From JAWLBY01 sp041687455 (GTDB lineage: Bacteria; Pseudomonadota; Gammaproteobacteria; Xanthomonadales; Xanthomonadaceae), in contig JAWLBY010000031.1 in NCBI GenBank assembly GCA_041687455.1, positions 1 to 37,781 on the forward strand: a stretch of 37,781 nucleotides of DNA, read 5' to 3'. The notes below the pieces were generated by a model. It saw only the letters and a program-made list of their open reading frames with translations, was not told the origin of the DNA and did no database searches. Every line of letters starts with the position of its first letter. Within the stretch, counting starts at the first letter, position 1. The position numbers were made by a program, and so were the translations under genes. Shown here piece after piece: positions 1-6,812 of the stretch.

Positions 1-5
1 CTCGA

Positions 6-25
6 CCGATAGCTTCGGCTATCGG
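6..25 (+). terminator. UUCG tetraloop hairpin at the window edge
   Basis: An 8-bp perfect stem, CCGATAGC/GCTATCGG, encloses a TTCG loop, so the + strand RNA would form the very stable C(UUCG)G tetraloop. No T-tract follows. It could be the end hairpin of a gene lying left of the window or part of a dispersed repeat. Positions 26-203 beyond it show no gene that I can support. Confidence 0.4.
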
Positions 26-203
26 CCTCGCTCCGGAGCGGCGTCCACCACGCCCATCCCGTCGCGATCCCACTTCCGCTTCATCCGTTACAGTCCACTG
101 GAGCCGTTCCGGAAGCGTCCGGACCCAGTCGACGATCGCCGGCATGGCACGAACGCTCACACCATTGGCAGGGCCTGGCCGTCGAAGCGGCCGCGGCGCG
201 CGA

Positions 204-854
204 TCAGCCCGGCCGCATTCCTGCGTACAGACCGAGCAGGCTGACCGTGTCGATCAGTCCGTGCGCGACCACCAGCGGCCACAGTGAACCGCCGCGCACG
301 ATCAGCGCACCGAACACCAACCCCAGACAGCCGGTCACCAGCATGCCGGTCGGACCCTGATAGGCGTGGGCCAGCGCGAACAGCAGCGCCTGCAGCGCAA
401 CCGCCATCACCGCTGCGCCGCGCCGGCCATCGAACAGCCGCCGCAGCCGCGACTGCAGGAAGCCGCGGAACAACCACTCCTCGCCGAGCGCGGCGGCGGT
501 CCAGACCACTGCCAACAGACCGAACAACATCGGCAGGTTGCCGGCCAGGCCGTCGAATCGCGCCGTCCGCATCGGCGGCCATCCGAAAAGTTGCGTCGCC
601 AGCAGCGTCGCCGCGATGGCCGTCGCGTAGCCGAGCACCGCATAGCCGAAACCGGTCAGCAGCAGCGAGGATGTCGAACGCGGGCGGCGGATTCCGGCGG
701 CCGTCCACGACTCGCCGTTGCGGCGCACCAGCGCTGCCGCCAGCAGGCCGCACACCGCAACCGTGACCGGGCCCGCCAATGGCAGGCCGATGGCGTGCAG
801 GCCGAGATAGGAAACAACGAATACCAGCGCGACGATCGAAAGTTGTACCAGCAT
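204..854 (-). CDS. CPBP (CAAX/Abi) family intramembrane protease
   Basis: A 216-residue, very hydrophobic protein with about six predicted membrane segments. It carries the three CPBP-family motifs in order: EExxxR as GEEWLFRG (E125, E126, R130), FxxxH as FALAH (F159, H163) and HxxxD as HGLID (H198, D202). These residues line the intramembrane active site in characterised relatives such as the Rce1-type glutamate proteases. The substrate is unknown; in bacteria the family includes bacteriocin self-immunity and stress-related members. The start is set at the ATG preceded by GGAG with an 8-base gap; longer in-frame extensions lack family similarity. A GATAAG -10-like hexamer (914 to 909) lies about 55 bases upstream. 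It is transcribed away from the NmrA-like gene, with no partner in the window, so its biological role stays open. Confidence 0.85.
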   Translation of the reverse strand: MLVQLSIVALVFVVSYLGLHAIGLPLAGPVTVAVCGLLAAALVRRNGESWTAAGIRRPRSTSSLLLTGFGYAVLGYATAIAATLLATQLFGWPPMRTARFDGLAGNLPMLFGLLAVVWTAAALGEEWLFRGFLQSRLRRLFDGRRGAAVMAVALQALLFALAHAYQGPTGMLVTGCLGLVFGALIVRGGSLWPLVVAHGLIDTVSLLGLYAGMRPG

Positions 855-1290
855 GGCGACGACTCCGGCGAGACCGACCTCAGGATGGCGGGAGCAGAAG
901 TGAATCGCCTTATCTTTTTCGAGGCTCCGGATCGACCTGCCGCTTCGGCCGGCAACATGCCTGCATCCATGCGTGGCTCGGCCAAGGCGCCGAGCGCTTC
1001 GGCTCGCCGTCCGGGCCGTTCGCTCCAGCGTGCGATGTGACTTCCGCCACACGCGCCGACAGCTCCACCGCCGCAGGCTCGCGGCCCGCGCCCGGAATCG
1101 AACTGGAGCAGCGGCGGCTTCAGGTGAGCGCGCTTGCGGCCGGCCACGGCCCGCAACCGCGATCGAAACGGGCGACGAAACTGACTGTCGACTGAATGCA
1201 AAGCTGCGGTCGCTGACGCGAATCGCCGCCAACTTGCGTTGTTTCTGACGTTGCCCGGGGGGCCGCCCGGCTTTCGAGAACTGACAACCG
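855..1290. other. Gene-free divergent intergenic region
   Basis: The 436 bases lie between the divergently transcribed CPBP protease and the NmrA-like gene. Open frames occur on both strands, but none has a recognisable product, a ribosome binding site or a family match. The only candidate signal is GATAAG on the - strand (914 to 909), placed to serve the protease gene. I see nothing else. Confidence 0.5.
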
Positions 1291-2262
1291 ATGAATTCCC
1301 GACCCGTCATTGCCGTTCTGGGCGCCACCGGCGCGCAGGGCGGTGGTCTCGTCCGCGCGCTGCTGGCCGACCCGCAGGCACGTTTCGCGGCCCGCGCCCT
1401 GACCCGCCAGCCGACCGGATCGCGTGCACGCCGCCTGGCTGCCGCCGGTGCCGACGTCGTCGCCGCCGACCTCGACGATGTCGACTCGCTGGTCGCCGCG
1501 TTCACCGGCGTGCACGGCGTGTTCGCGGTGACCAACTTCTGGGAGCACTTCTCCCCCGAGACCGAGCTGCAGCAGGCCGAGAACATCGCCGTCGCGGCAC
1601 GCGAGGCCGGCGTTGCCCATCTGGTCTGGTCGACGCTCGAGGACACCCGCCTGCGCGTGCCGCTCGACGACCCGCGGATGCCGACGCTGATGGAGCGCTA
1701 CAAGGTTCCGCACTTCGACGCCAAGGGCGAGGCCAACGGATGGTTCCGTCGCTACGGGGTGCCGACGACGTTCCTCAACACGTCGTTCTTCTGGGACAAC
1801 CTGATCCATTTCGGCATGGGACCGAAGCGCTGGGAGGACGGCTCGCTGTTCTTCGTGCTGCCGATGGGCCGGCGCCCGCTGCCGGGGATCGCCGCCGCCG
1901 ACATCGGGCCGTGCGCATTCGGCGTATTCGCGCAGGGCGCATCGATGATCGGCCGCAACATCGGCATCGCCGGCGAGCACCTGACCGGCCAGCAGATGGC
2001 CGATGCGCTGTCGCGAACGCTGGGCGAGCCGGTCCGGCATGTCGACATGCCGCCACCGCAGTACGCCGCGCTCGGATTCCCGGGCTCAGTGGACCTGGCC
2101 AACATGTTCCAGTTCAAGCACGACTTCAACGACATCTTCTGCGCCTCGCGCGCAGTCGATGCGACACGTGCGCTGCATCCGGGCCTGCTCGACTTCGACG
2201 GCTGGCTGCAGCGGCACGGCCAGGATATCGTCGTGCCGGGGCTGGCCGAAACCGCCGCCTGA
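1291..2262 (+). CDS. NmrA-like NAD(P)-binding protein
   Basis: A 323-residue Rossmann-fold protein of the atypical short-chain dehydrogenase group. The N-terminal strand and glycine loop read VLGATGAQGGG (G11, G14, G17), the GxxGxxG dinucleotide-binding pattern, and R39 follows at the usual NADP-discriminating position (ALTRQP). The rest matches NmrA/HSCARG proteins: a segment around the third strand (VVAADLDD), VFAVTNFWEH, and a substrate region without the Tyr-x3-Lys of classical SDRs. Such proteins sense NAD(P) or act as NAD(P)H:quinone-type reductases; the sequence cannot say which. It is convergent with epmA, with the octamer repeat lying just after its stop. No strong Shine-Dalgarno precedes the ATG. 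Family assignment is firm, function is not. Confidence 0.85.
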   Translation: MNSRPVIAVLGATGAQGGGLVRALLADPQARFAARALTRQPTGSRARRLAAAGADVVAADLDDVDSLVAAFTGVHGVFAVTNFWEHFSPETELQQAENIAVAAREAGVAHLVWSTLEDTRLRVPLDDPRMPTLMERYKVPHFDAKGEANGWFRRYGVPTTFLNTSFFWDNLIHFGMGPKRWEDGSLFFVLPMGRRPLPGIAAADIGPCAFGVFAQGASMIGRNIGIAGEHLTGQQMADALSRTLGEPVRHVDMPPPQYAALGFPGSVDLANMFQFKHDFNDIFCASRAVDATRALHPGLLDFDGWLQRHGQDIVVPGLAETAA

Positions 2263-2271
2263 TCCGCCACG

Positions 2272-2378
2272 CAGTTCGGCAGTTCGGCAGTTCGGCAGTT
2301 CGGCAGTTCGGCAGTTCGGCAGTTCGGCAGTTCGGCAGTTCGGCAGTTCGGCAGTTCTTCGGCAGTTCGGCTGTTCGG
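2272..2378. repeat. Tandem octamer array, unit CAGTTCGG
   Basis: Ten perfect head-to-tail copies of CAGTTCGG run from 2272 to 2351. Then come an 11-base variant carrying an inserted TTC (2352-2362), one more perfect copy (2363-2370) and a diverged copy, CTGTTCGG (2371-2378). The array sits between the convergent stops of the NmrA-like gene (2262) and epmA (2401), so it is in the 3' region of both transcripts. Eight is not a multiple of three, so copy changes would shift any frame read through it. The unit is not self-complementary and makes no obvious terminator. Confidence 0.97.
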
Positions 2379-2400
2379 CGCCCCGGACGCCGCGCCGCGC

Positions 2401-3378
2401 TCAGGCGCGATCGAACGGGAACGCGATGACGTCGGCGATCTTCTGCGTGCCGAGCATCGCCGCCAGCAGCCGGTCGATGCCGAGCGCGACCCCGGCGCAG
2501 GCCGGCATGCCGAAGGCCAGTGCGGCGAGCAGGCGCTGGTCGAGCGCCGGCGTGGCGATGCCGCGCGCGGCGCGCCGGGCGGCATCGCGTTCGAACCGCA
2601 GCCGCTGCTCGTTCGCATCGGTCAGCTCGTGATAGCCGTTGGCGAGTTCGAGCGGGCCAAGGAAGGCCTCGAAGCGCTCCGCCACCGCCTCGTCGCCGTT
2701 GCCACGCAGCCGAGCCAGCGCGCACTGCGAGGCCGGGTAGTCGTGCAGCAGCAGCAGCCGATCGGGTTGGAACTGCGGCTGGATCCGGTGGCTCAGCAGC
2801 AGATCGAGCCAGTCGTCGCGATCCAGGCCATCCGGGTCGATCCGGATGTCGGCCAGCGGCGCCTGCAACGACGCCAGGTCGGCCCGCAGCGGATCGACGC
2901 CGAGCGCATCGATGAACAACTGCCGGTAGCTGCAACGGACCACCTCGACACGCCGGCCGACCAGCGCCAGCGCGGTCGTGACCAGTGCCGCGACCTCGTC
3001 CATCAGGCGGACGTGATCCCAGCCGACCCGATACCACTCGAGCATCGTGAATTCCGGATTGTGGCGACCGCCGGCCTCGCCGTTGCGGAACACCCGACCG
3101 AGCTCGTAGCAGTCACCGATGCCGGCGGCGAGCAGGCGCTTCAGCGCGAATTCCGGCGACGTCCGCAACCAGCGACGCCGCGCGCCGCCGGCGACCGGGC
3201 CGCTGAACTCGAGCGAGAAACTCTCGATGTGCGGGTCGGTCACGCCAGCCGCCGACAGCACCGGGGTCTCGACTTCGAGCACCCCGCGCTCGGCGAAGAA
3301 CGCCCGGATCGCGGCGTTCGTCCTTGCACGCAGTTCGAGCGTCTCGCGGGTTGCGGTGGGAGTCCAGTCGATCGACAT
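2401..3378 (-). CDS. epmA: EF-P--(R)-beta-lysine ligase EpmA
   Basis: A 325-residue class II aminoacyl-tRNA synthetase paralogue, the same length as E. coli EpmA (PoxA/GenX/YjeA). It resembles the catalytic core of LysRS but lacks the N-terminal anticodon-binding domain. Motif 2 is visible at about residues 93-117 (GRVFRNGEAGGRHNPEFT) and motif 3 at 296-303 (GVALGIDR). The enzyme activates (R)-beta-lysine made by EpmB and attaches it to the conserved lysine of elongation factor P, relieving stalls at polyproline. EF-P and EpmB are not in this window; the EF-P paralogue efpL is, about 8 kb away, but carries arginine at the equivalent place. No clear Shine-Dalgarno precedes the ATG. Upstream on the same strand is ligA, 154 bases away, with no sign of tight coupling. 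Confidence 0.95.
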   Translation of the reverse strand: MSIDWTPTATRETLELRARTNAAIRAFFAERGVLEVETPVLSAAGVTDPHIESFSLEFSGPVAGGARRRWLRTSPEFALKRLLAAGIGDCYELGRVFRNGEAGGRHNPEFTMLEWYRVGWDHVRLMDEVAALVTTALALVGRRVEVVRCSYRQLFIDALGVDPLRADLASLQAPLADIRIDPDGLDRDDWLDLLLSHRIQPQFQPDRLLLLHDYPASQCALARLRGNGDEAVAERFEAFLGPLELANGYHELTDANEQRLRFERDAARRAARGIATPALDQRLLAALAFGMPACAGVALGIDRLLAAMLGTQKIADVIAFPFDRA

Positions 3379-3532
3379 GTCTGCTGCGTGTTCTTCGTGG
3401 GAGCGGCTTCCGCCGGACCGTCATGATCGGGCGGCAGCCTGTGGTGGAATTACGGCGCGTCGGCCGGGGCTGAAACCTGCTGAAGCCCGTCTTGCAGCGG
3501 CGCGAGGTCCGTTCTGGAGAACTGGTCGATGC

Positions 3533-5614
3533 TCAGCCGTGCTCGGCCAGGAACGAGAGCAGCTTCGCTTCGTCCCAGATCTCGACGCCGAGCGCCTGCG
3601 CCTTTTCCAGCTTCGATCCGGCCGCCTCGCCGGCGACGACGAACGAAGTCTTCTTCGACACACTGCCAGCGACCTTGGCGCCCAGGGCTTCGAGCCGCGC
3701 ACCGGCCTCGTCGCGGGTCAGCGACGACAACGCACCGGTCAGCACGACGGTCTTGCCGGCCAGCGGGCCATCGGCGGCGCGCTGCGGTGAGCCTTCCGGC
3801 CAGTGCACGCCGGCCGCGCGCAGCTCGTTGATGACCTGTCGGTTGTGCGGCTCCGAGAAGAATGCGGCGATCCGGCCGGCAACGATCGGACCGACGTCCG
3901 GCACCTCGAGCAGCGCCGCTTCATCGGCCGCCATCAACGCATCGAGCGAACCGAAATGCCGAGCCAGTGTCTTTGCCGTCGATTCGCCGACGTCGCGGAT
4001 GCCGAGCGCGAACAGCAGCCGATCGAGCGTGGTCGCGCGGCTGGCATCGATCGCGGCGACCAGCTTCTCGGCCCAGCGGGTCGCGATCCGGCCGGCCTTG
4101 ACCGTTTCCGGCACCACGCCGTCGCGCTCGTCGGCGCGTCGTTTCATGTCGAGGAAATCCTCGAGCCGCAGGCGGTACAGGTCGGCGATCGTCCGCACGT
4201 AGTCGAAATCGACCAGTGCCTCGATGAAGCGTTCGCCGAGGCCGTCGATGTCCATCGCCCGACGCGCCGAGAAATGCAGCAATGCCTGCTTGCGCTGGGC
4301 CGGACAGAACAGTTCGCCGGTGCAGCGGGCGACGACTTCGCCCTCCTCGCGCCGCACCGCCGAGCCACAGGCCGGGCACACCGTCGGCATCACGAACGGC
4401 GGATGCAGCGGCGTGCCATCGGCAGCCAGCGGGCGCCGTTCCGGAATCATCCGGACGACTTCCGGGATCACGTCACCGGCCCGGCGCACGATCACGGTAT
4501 CGCCGGGACGCACGTCGAGCCGCGCGATCTGGTCGGCGTTGTGCAGGCCGGCGTTGGTCACGACGACACCGCCGACCTGCACCGGCCTGAGTTTCGCGAC
4601 CGGCGTGATCGCGCCGGTGCGACCGACCGAGACCTCGATCGCCTCCAGCAAGGTTGCCTGTTCCTGCGCCGGAAACTTGTGCGCGATGGCCCAGCGCGGC
4701 GCGCGCGAAACGAAGCCCATCGCGCGCTGCTGGTCGAACCGGTCCAGCTTGTAGACGACGCCGTCGATGTCGTAGGCCAGCGCATCGCGCCGGGCACCGA
4801 TCCGATCGTAGTAGGCGAGCAGCCCGTCGAGGCCGGTCGCGACGTCCGCTTCCGGGCTGACCGGAAAACCGAACTCGCGCAGCGCGGCAAGCGTGGCCGA
4901 GTGGCACGACGGCGGCGTCCAGCCGTCGACGACGCCGAGCGCGTAGGCATAGAACGACAGCGGCCGCGACGCGGTGACGCGTGGGTCGAGCTGGCGCAGC
5001 GAGCCGGCCGCGCCGTTGCGCGGGTTGGCAAGCGTGCGCTCGCCACGCGCCAACGCCTGTTCGTTGTAGCGGTTGAACGCCTCGCGCGGCATGTAGACCT
5101 CGCCACGCACCTCGAGCACTGCCGGCGCCGCCGCGCCGCGCAGCCTGAGCGGAATCGCGCGCAGCGTGCGCACGTTCGGGGTCACATCCTCGCCGACGCT
5201 GCCGTCACCGCGGGTCGCGCCGTGCACCAGCACGCCATGTTCGTAACGCAGGCTGATCGCCAGCCCGTCGATCTTCGGCTCGACCGAGAACCGCGGCTGC
5301 GATTCGCCGGTTTCCTCGCCGATCCGGCGCACGAAATCGGCCACCTCGTCGGCGCTGAATGCGTTGGCCAGCGACAGCATCGGCTGCTCGTGGCGCACGC
5401 TCGGAAATGCGCCGGCACCGCGCGCACCGACCCGTCCGGTCGGCGAATCGGCACTGGCGAATTCGGGATGGGCCGCCTCCAGCGCCTGCAGCTCGCGCAG
5501 CAGCCGGTCGTATTCGGCATCGGGAATCGACGGATCGTCGAGCACGAAGTAACGGTAGTTGGCGTCGTCGATCTGCTGCCGCAACGAGCGGATCTGTTGT
5601 TCGATGGTCGGCAT
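3533..5614 (-). CDS. ligA: NAD-dependent DNA ligase LigA
   Basis: A 693-residue protein with the full LigA architecture. It has an N-terminal Ia domain (about 1-60), an adenylation domain with the nucleophilic lysine in EPKIDG (K114), an OB fold, a four-cysteine zinc finger near residues 411-440 (CPACG, then RCTG and FCPAQ), a helix-hairpin-helix region (RDVGESTAKTLARHFGS, later VPDVGPIVA), and a C-terminal BRCT domain from about 616. It seals nicks in replication and repair using NAD+ as adenylate donor and is normally essential. Length is slightly above the E. coli enzyme (671). The family start (MPTIEQQIRSLRQQ) fits the ATG chosen, though no strong Shine-Dalgarno is visible. In many gammaproteobacteria ligA follows zipA; here the upstream neighbour is a repeat region and a divergent gene. 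Confidence 0.98.
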   Translation of the reverse strand: MPTIEQQIRSLRQQIDDANYRYFVLDDPSIPDAEYDRLLRELQALEAAHPEFASADSPTGRVGARGAGAFPSVRHEQPMLSLANAFSADEVADFVRRIGEETGESQPRFSVEPKIDGLAISLRYEHGVLVHGATRGDGSVGEDVTPNVRTLRAIPLRLRGAAAPAVLEVRGEVYMPREAFNRYNEQALARGERTLANPRNGAAGSLRQLDPRVTASRPLSFYAYALGVVDGWTPPSCHSATLAALREFGFPVSPEADVATGLDGLLAYYDRIGARRDALAYDIDGVVYKLDRFDQQRAMGFVSRAPRWAIAHKFPAQEQATLLEAIEVSVGRTGAITPVAKLRPVQVGGVVVTNAGLHNADQIARLDVRPGDTVIVRRAGDVIPEVVRMIPERRPLAADGTPLHPPFVMPTVCPACGSAVRREEGEVVARCTGELFCPAQRKQALLHFSARRAMDIDGLGERFIEALVDFDYVRTIADLYRLRLEDFLDMKRRADERDGVVPETVKAGRIATRWAEKLVAAIDASRATTLDRLLFALGIRDVGESTAKTLARHFGSLDALMAADEAALLEVPDVGPIVAGRIAAFFSEPHNRQVINELRAAGVHWPEGSPQRAADGPLAGKTVVLTGALSSLTRDEAGARLEALGAKVAGSVSKKTSFVVAGEAAGSKLEKAQALGVEIWDEAKLLSFLAEHG

Positions 5615-5670
5615 CGGCGGGCCAGGCCAGGGGCGGTACGGGTCCGCGATGATGCAACAAAGTGCCGCAA

Positions 5671-5769
5671 TCCTGCAGGAGCGCCTTCAGCCGCGATCGC
5701 CGCCGAAGCGCAGCGGGTTGCATCGTCTGGAACGTGCTCCCGGTCGCGGCTGAAGCCGCTCCCGCAGGA
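5671..5769. repeat. Facing pair of REP-like units upstream of mvaB
   Basis: Two copies of a roughly 27-base unit face each other. The left one at 5671-5697 contains CAGGAGCGCCTTCAGCCGCG and the right one at 5743-5769, read on the - strand, contains CGGGAGCGGCTTCAGCCGCG. They differ at about three places and could pair across a 45-base loop. The same core occurs at 22979-23009 and 23494-23520, and in a degenerate form near 3397-3419, so this is a dispersed family resembling the REP/BIME elements of Xanthomonas and Pseudomonas. The region lies between divergent ligA and mvaB. Confidence 0.8.
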
Positions 5770-5791
5770 AAGCTGCGCCGCCGGCGTGTGC

Positions 5792-5797
5792 GATAAT
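5792..5797 (+). promoter_or_regulatory. -10-like GATAAT ahead of mvaB
   Basis: GATAAT lies 27 bases before the ATG at 5824. No convincing -35 element is visible. Its position and sequence resemble the -10-like hexamers found before several other genes in this window. Confidence 0.4.
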
Positions 5798-5823
5798 CGG
5801 CGCCTTTCCGCTTGCAGATTCGC

Positions 5824-6738
5824 ATGAACGATTTCGTCCGCCTCGTCGAGGTCGGCCCGCGCGACGGGCTGCAGAACGAGCAGGCCCAGATACCGACCGC
5901 GACCAAGATCGAACTGATCGGGCGGCTGGTCGCGGCCGGCGTGTCGACCGTCGAGGCGACCAGCTTCGTCAGCCCGAAGTGGGTGCCGCAGATGGCCGAT
6001 GCGGCCGAGGTCTACGCCGGCATCAGCAAGCGGCCCGGCGTGCGCTTCCCGGTGCTGGTGCCGAACGAGGCCGGCTACCAACGCGCCCGCGCGGTCGGCG
6101 TCGACGAGATCGCGGTGTTCGGCGCCGCATCGGAAGCGTTCAGCCGCAGGAACATCAATGCGTCGATTGCCGAAAGCCTCGAACGGTTCCGGCCGGTGGT
6201 CGCGCGCGCACTCGCCGACGGCGTGAGTGTGCGCGGTTATGTCTCGACCGTACTCGGCTGCCCGTACCAGGGCGCAGTGCCGCTGGCCGACGTCGTCCGC
6301 GTCGCGACCGCACTGCACGCGATGGGCTGCTACGAGATCTCGCTCGGCGACACGATCGGGGTTGGCACGCCGAAGCAGGCACGGCGGATGCTTGAGGCGG
6401 TCGCGGCCGAGATTCCGCTGGAACGGCTCGCGGTGCATTTCCACGACACCCGCGGGCAGGCGCTCGCCAACGTCCATGCCTGTCTCGAGGCCGGCGTGCG
6501 GGTCGTCGACGCGTCGGTGGCCGGTCTCGGCGGCTGCCCATACGCGGCCGGCGCCAGCGGCAACGTCGCCAGCGAGGACCTCGTCTACATGCTGCACGGC
6601 GACGGCTGCCGGACCGGCATCGACCTCGCCGCGCTGATCGACTGCGGCCGCTGGATCAGCGAGACGCTCGGCCGCCGGAACGGCTCCAGGGTCGGCCGCG
6701 CCGGGCTGCCGGTCGCGGCCTCCGGGCGCGAGGATTGA
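5824..6738 (+). CDS. mvaB: Hydroxymethylglutaryl-CoA lyase
   Basis: A 304-residue TIM-barrel enzyme of the DRE-TIM metallolyase superfamily. It cleaves 3-hydroxy-3-methylglutaryl-CoA to acetyl-CoA and acetoacetate, the last step of leucine breakdown. Visible signatures are the opening VEVGPRDGLQNE (R13, D14 of the substrate/metal site), EATSFVSPKWVPQM, the metal-binding VHFHDTRG, and the HMG-CoA lyase signature with the active-site cysteine, GLGGCPYAAGASGN. The ATG at 5824 gives the family's usual length (about 300) and start; an in-frame TTG at 5812 is less likely. The other leucine/isovalerate (liu) genes that usually accompany it in Xanthomonas and Pseudomonas are absent from this window, so it stands alone. 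Downstream lies an unrelated signalling gene. Confidence 0.95.
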   Translation: MNDFVRLVEVGPRDGLQNEQAQIPTATKIELIGRLVAAGVSTVEATSFVSPKWVPQMADAAEVYAGISKRPGVRFPVLVPNEAGYQRARAVGVDEIAVFGAASEAFSRRNINASIAESLERFRPVVARALADGVSVRGYVSTVLGCPYQGAVPLADVVRVATALHAMGCYEISLGDTIGVGTPKQARRMLEAVAAEIPLERLAVHFHDTRGQALANVHACLEAGVRVVDASVAGLGGCPYAAGASGNVASEDLVYMLHGDGCRTGIDLAALIDCGRWISETLGRRNGSRVGRAGLPVAASGRED

Positions 6739-6812
6739 AGCAGCGCAGCATGGGCAGCAGCGCCGCCGGTGTATGCTGCCCGGACCCGGTGTCCGACGGG
6801 ACCGGCATTCGA

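Noticed and set aside
656..1201. Open frames in the 855-1290 gap and their - strand extension
   Set aside because: They have no ribosome binding site, no recognisable domain and a composition like antisense frames. I left the gap as non-coding.
2272..2378. The octamer array as a CRISPR or a coding repeat
   Set aside because: The unit is 8 bases with no spacers, and the array lies after both gene stops. It is a simple tandem repeat.
3803..5827. A 674-codon + strand frame opposite ligA
   Set aside because: It is antisense to ligA and is Arg/Asp/Gln-rich without any motif.
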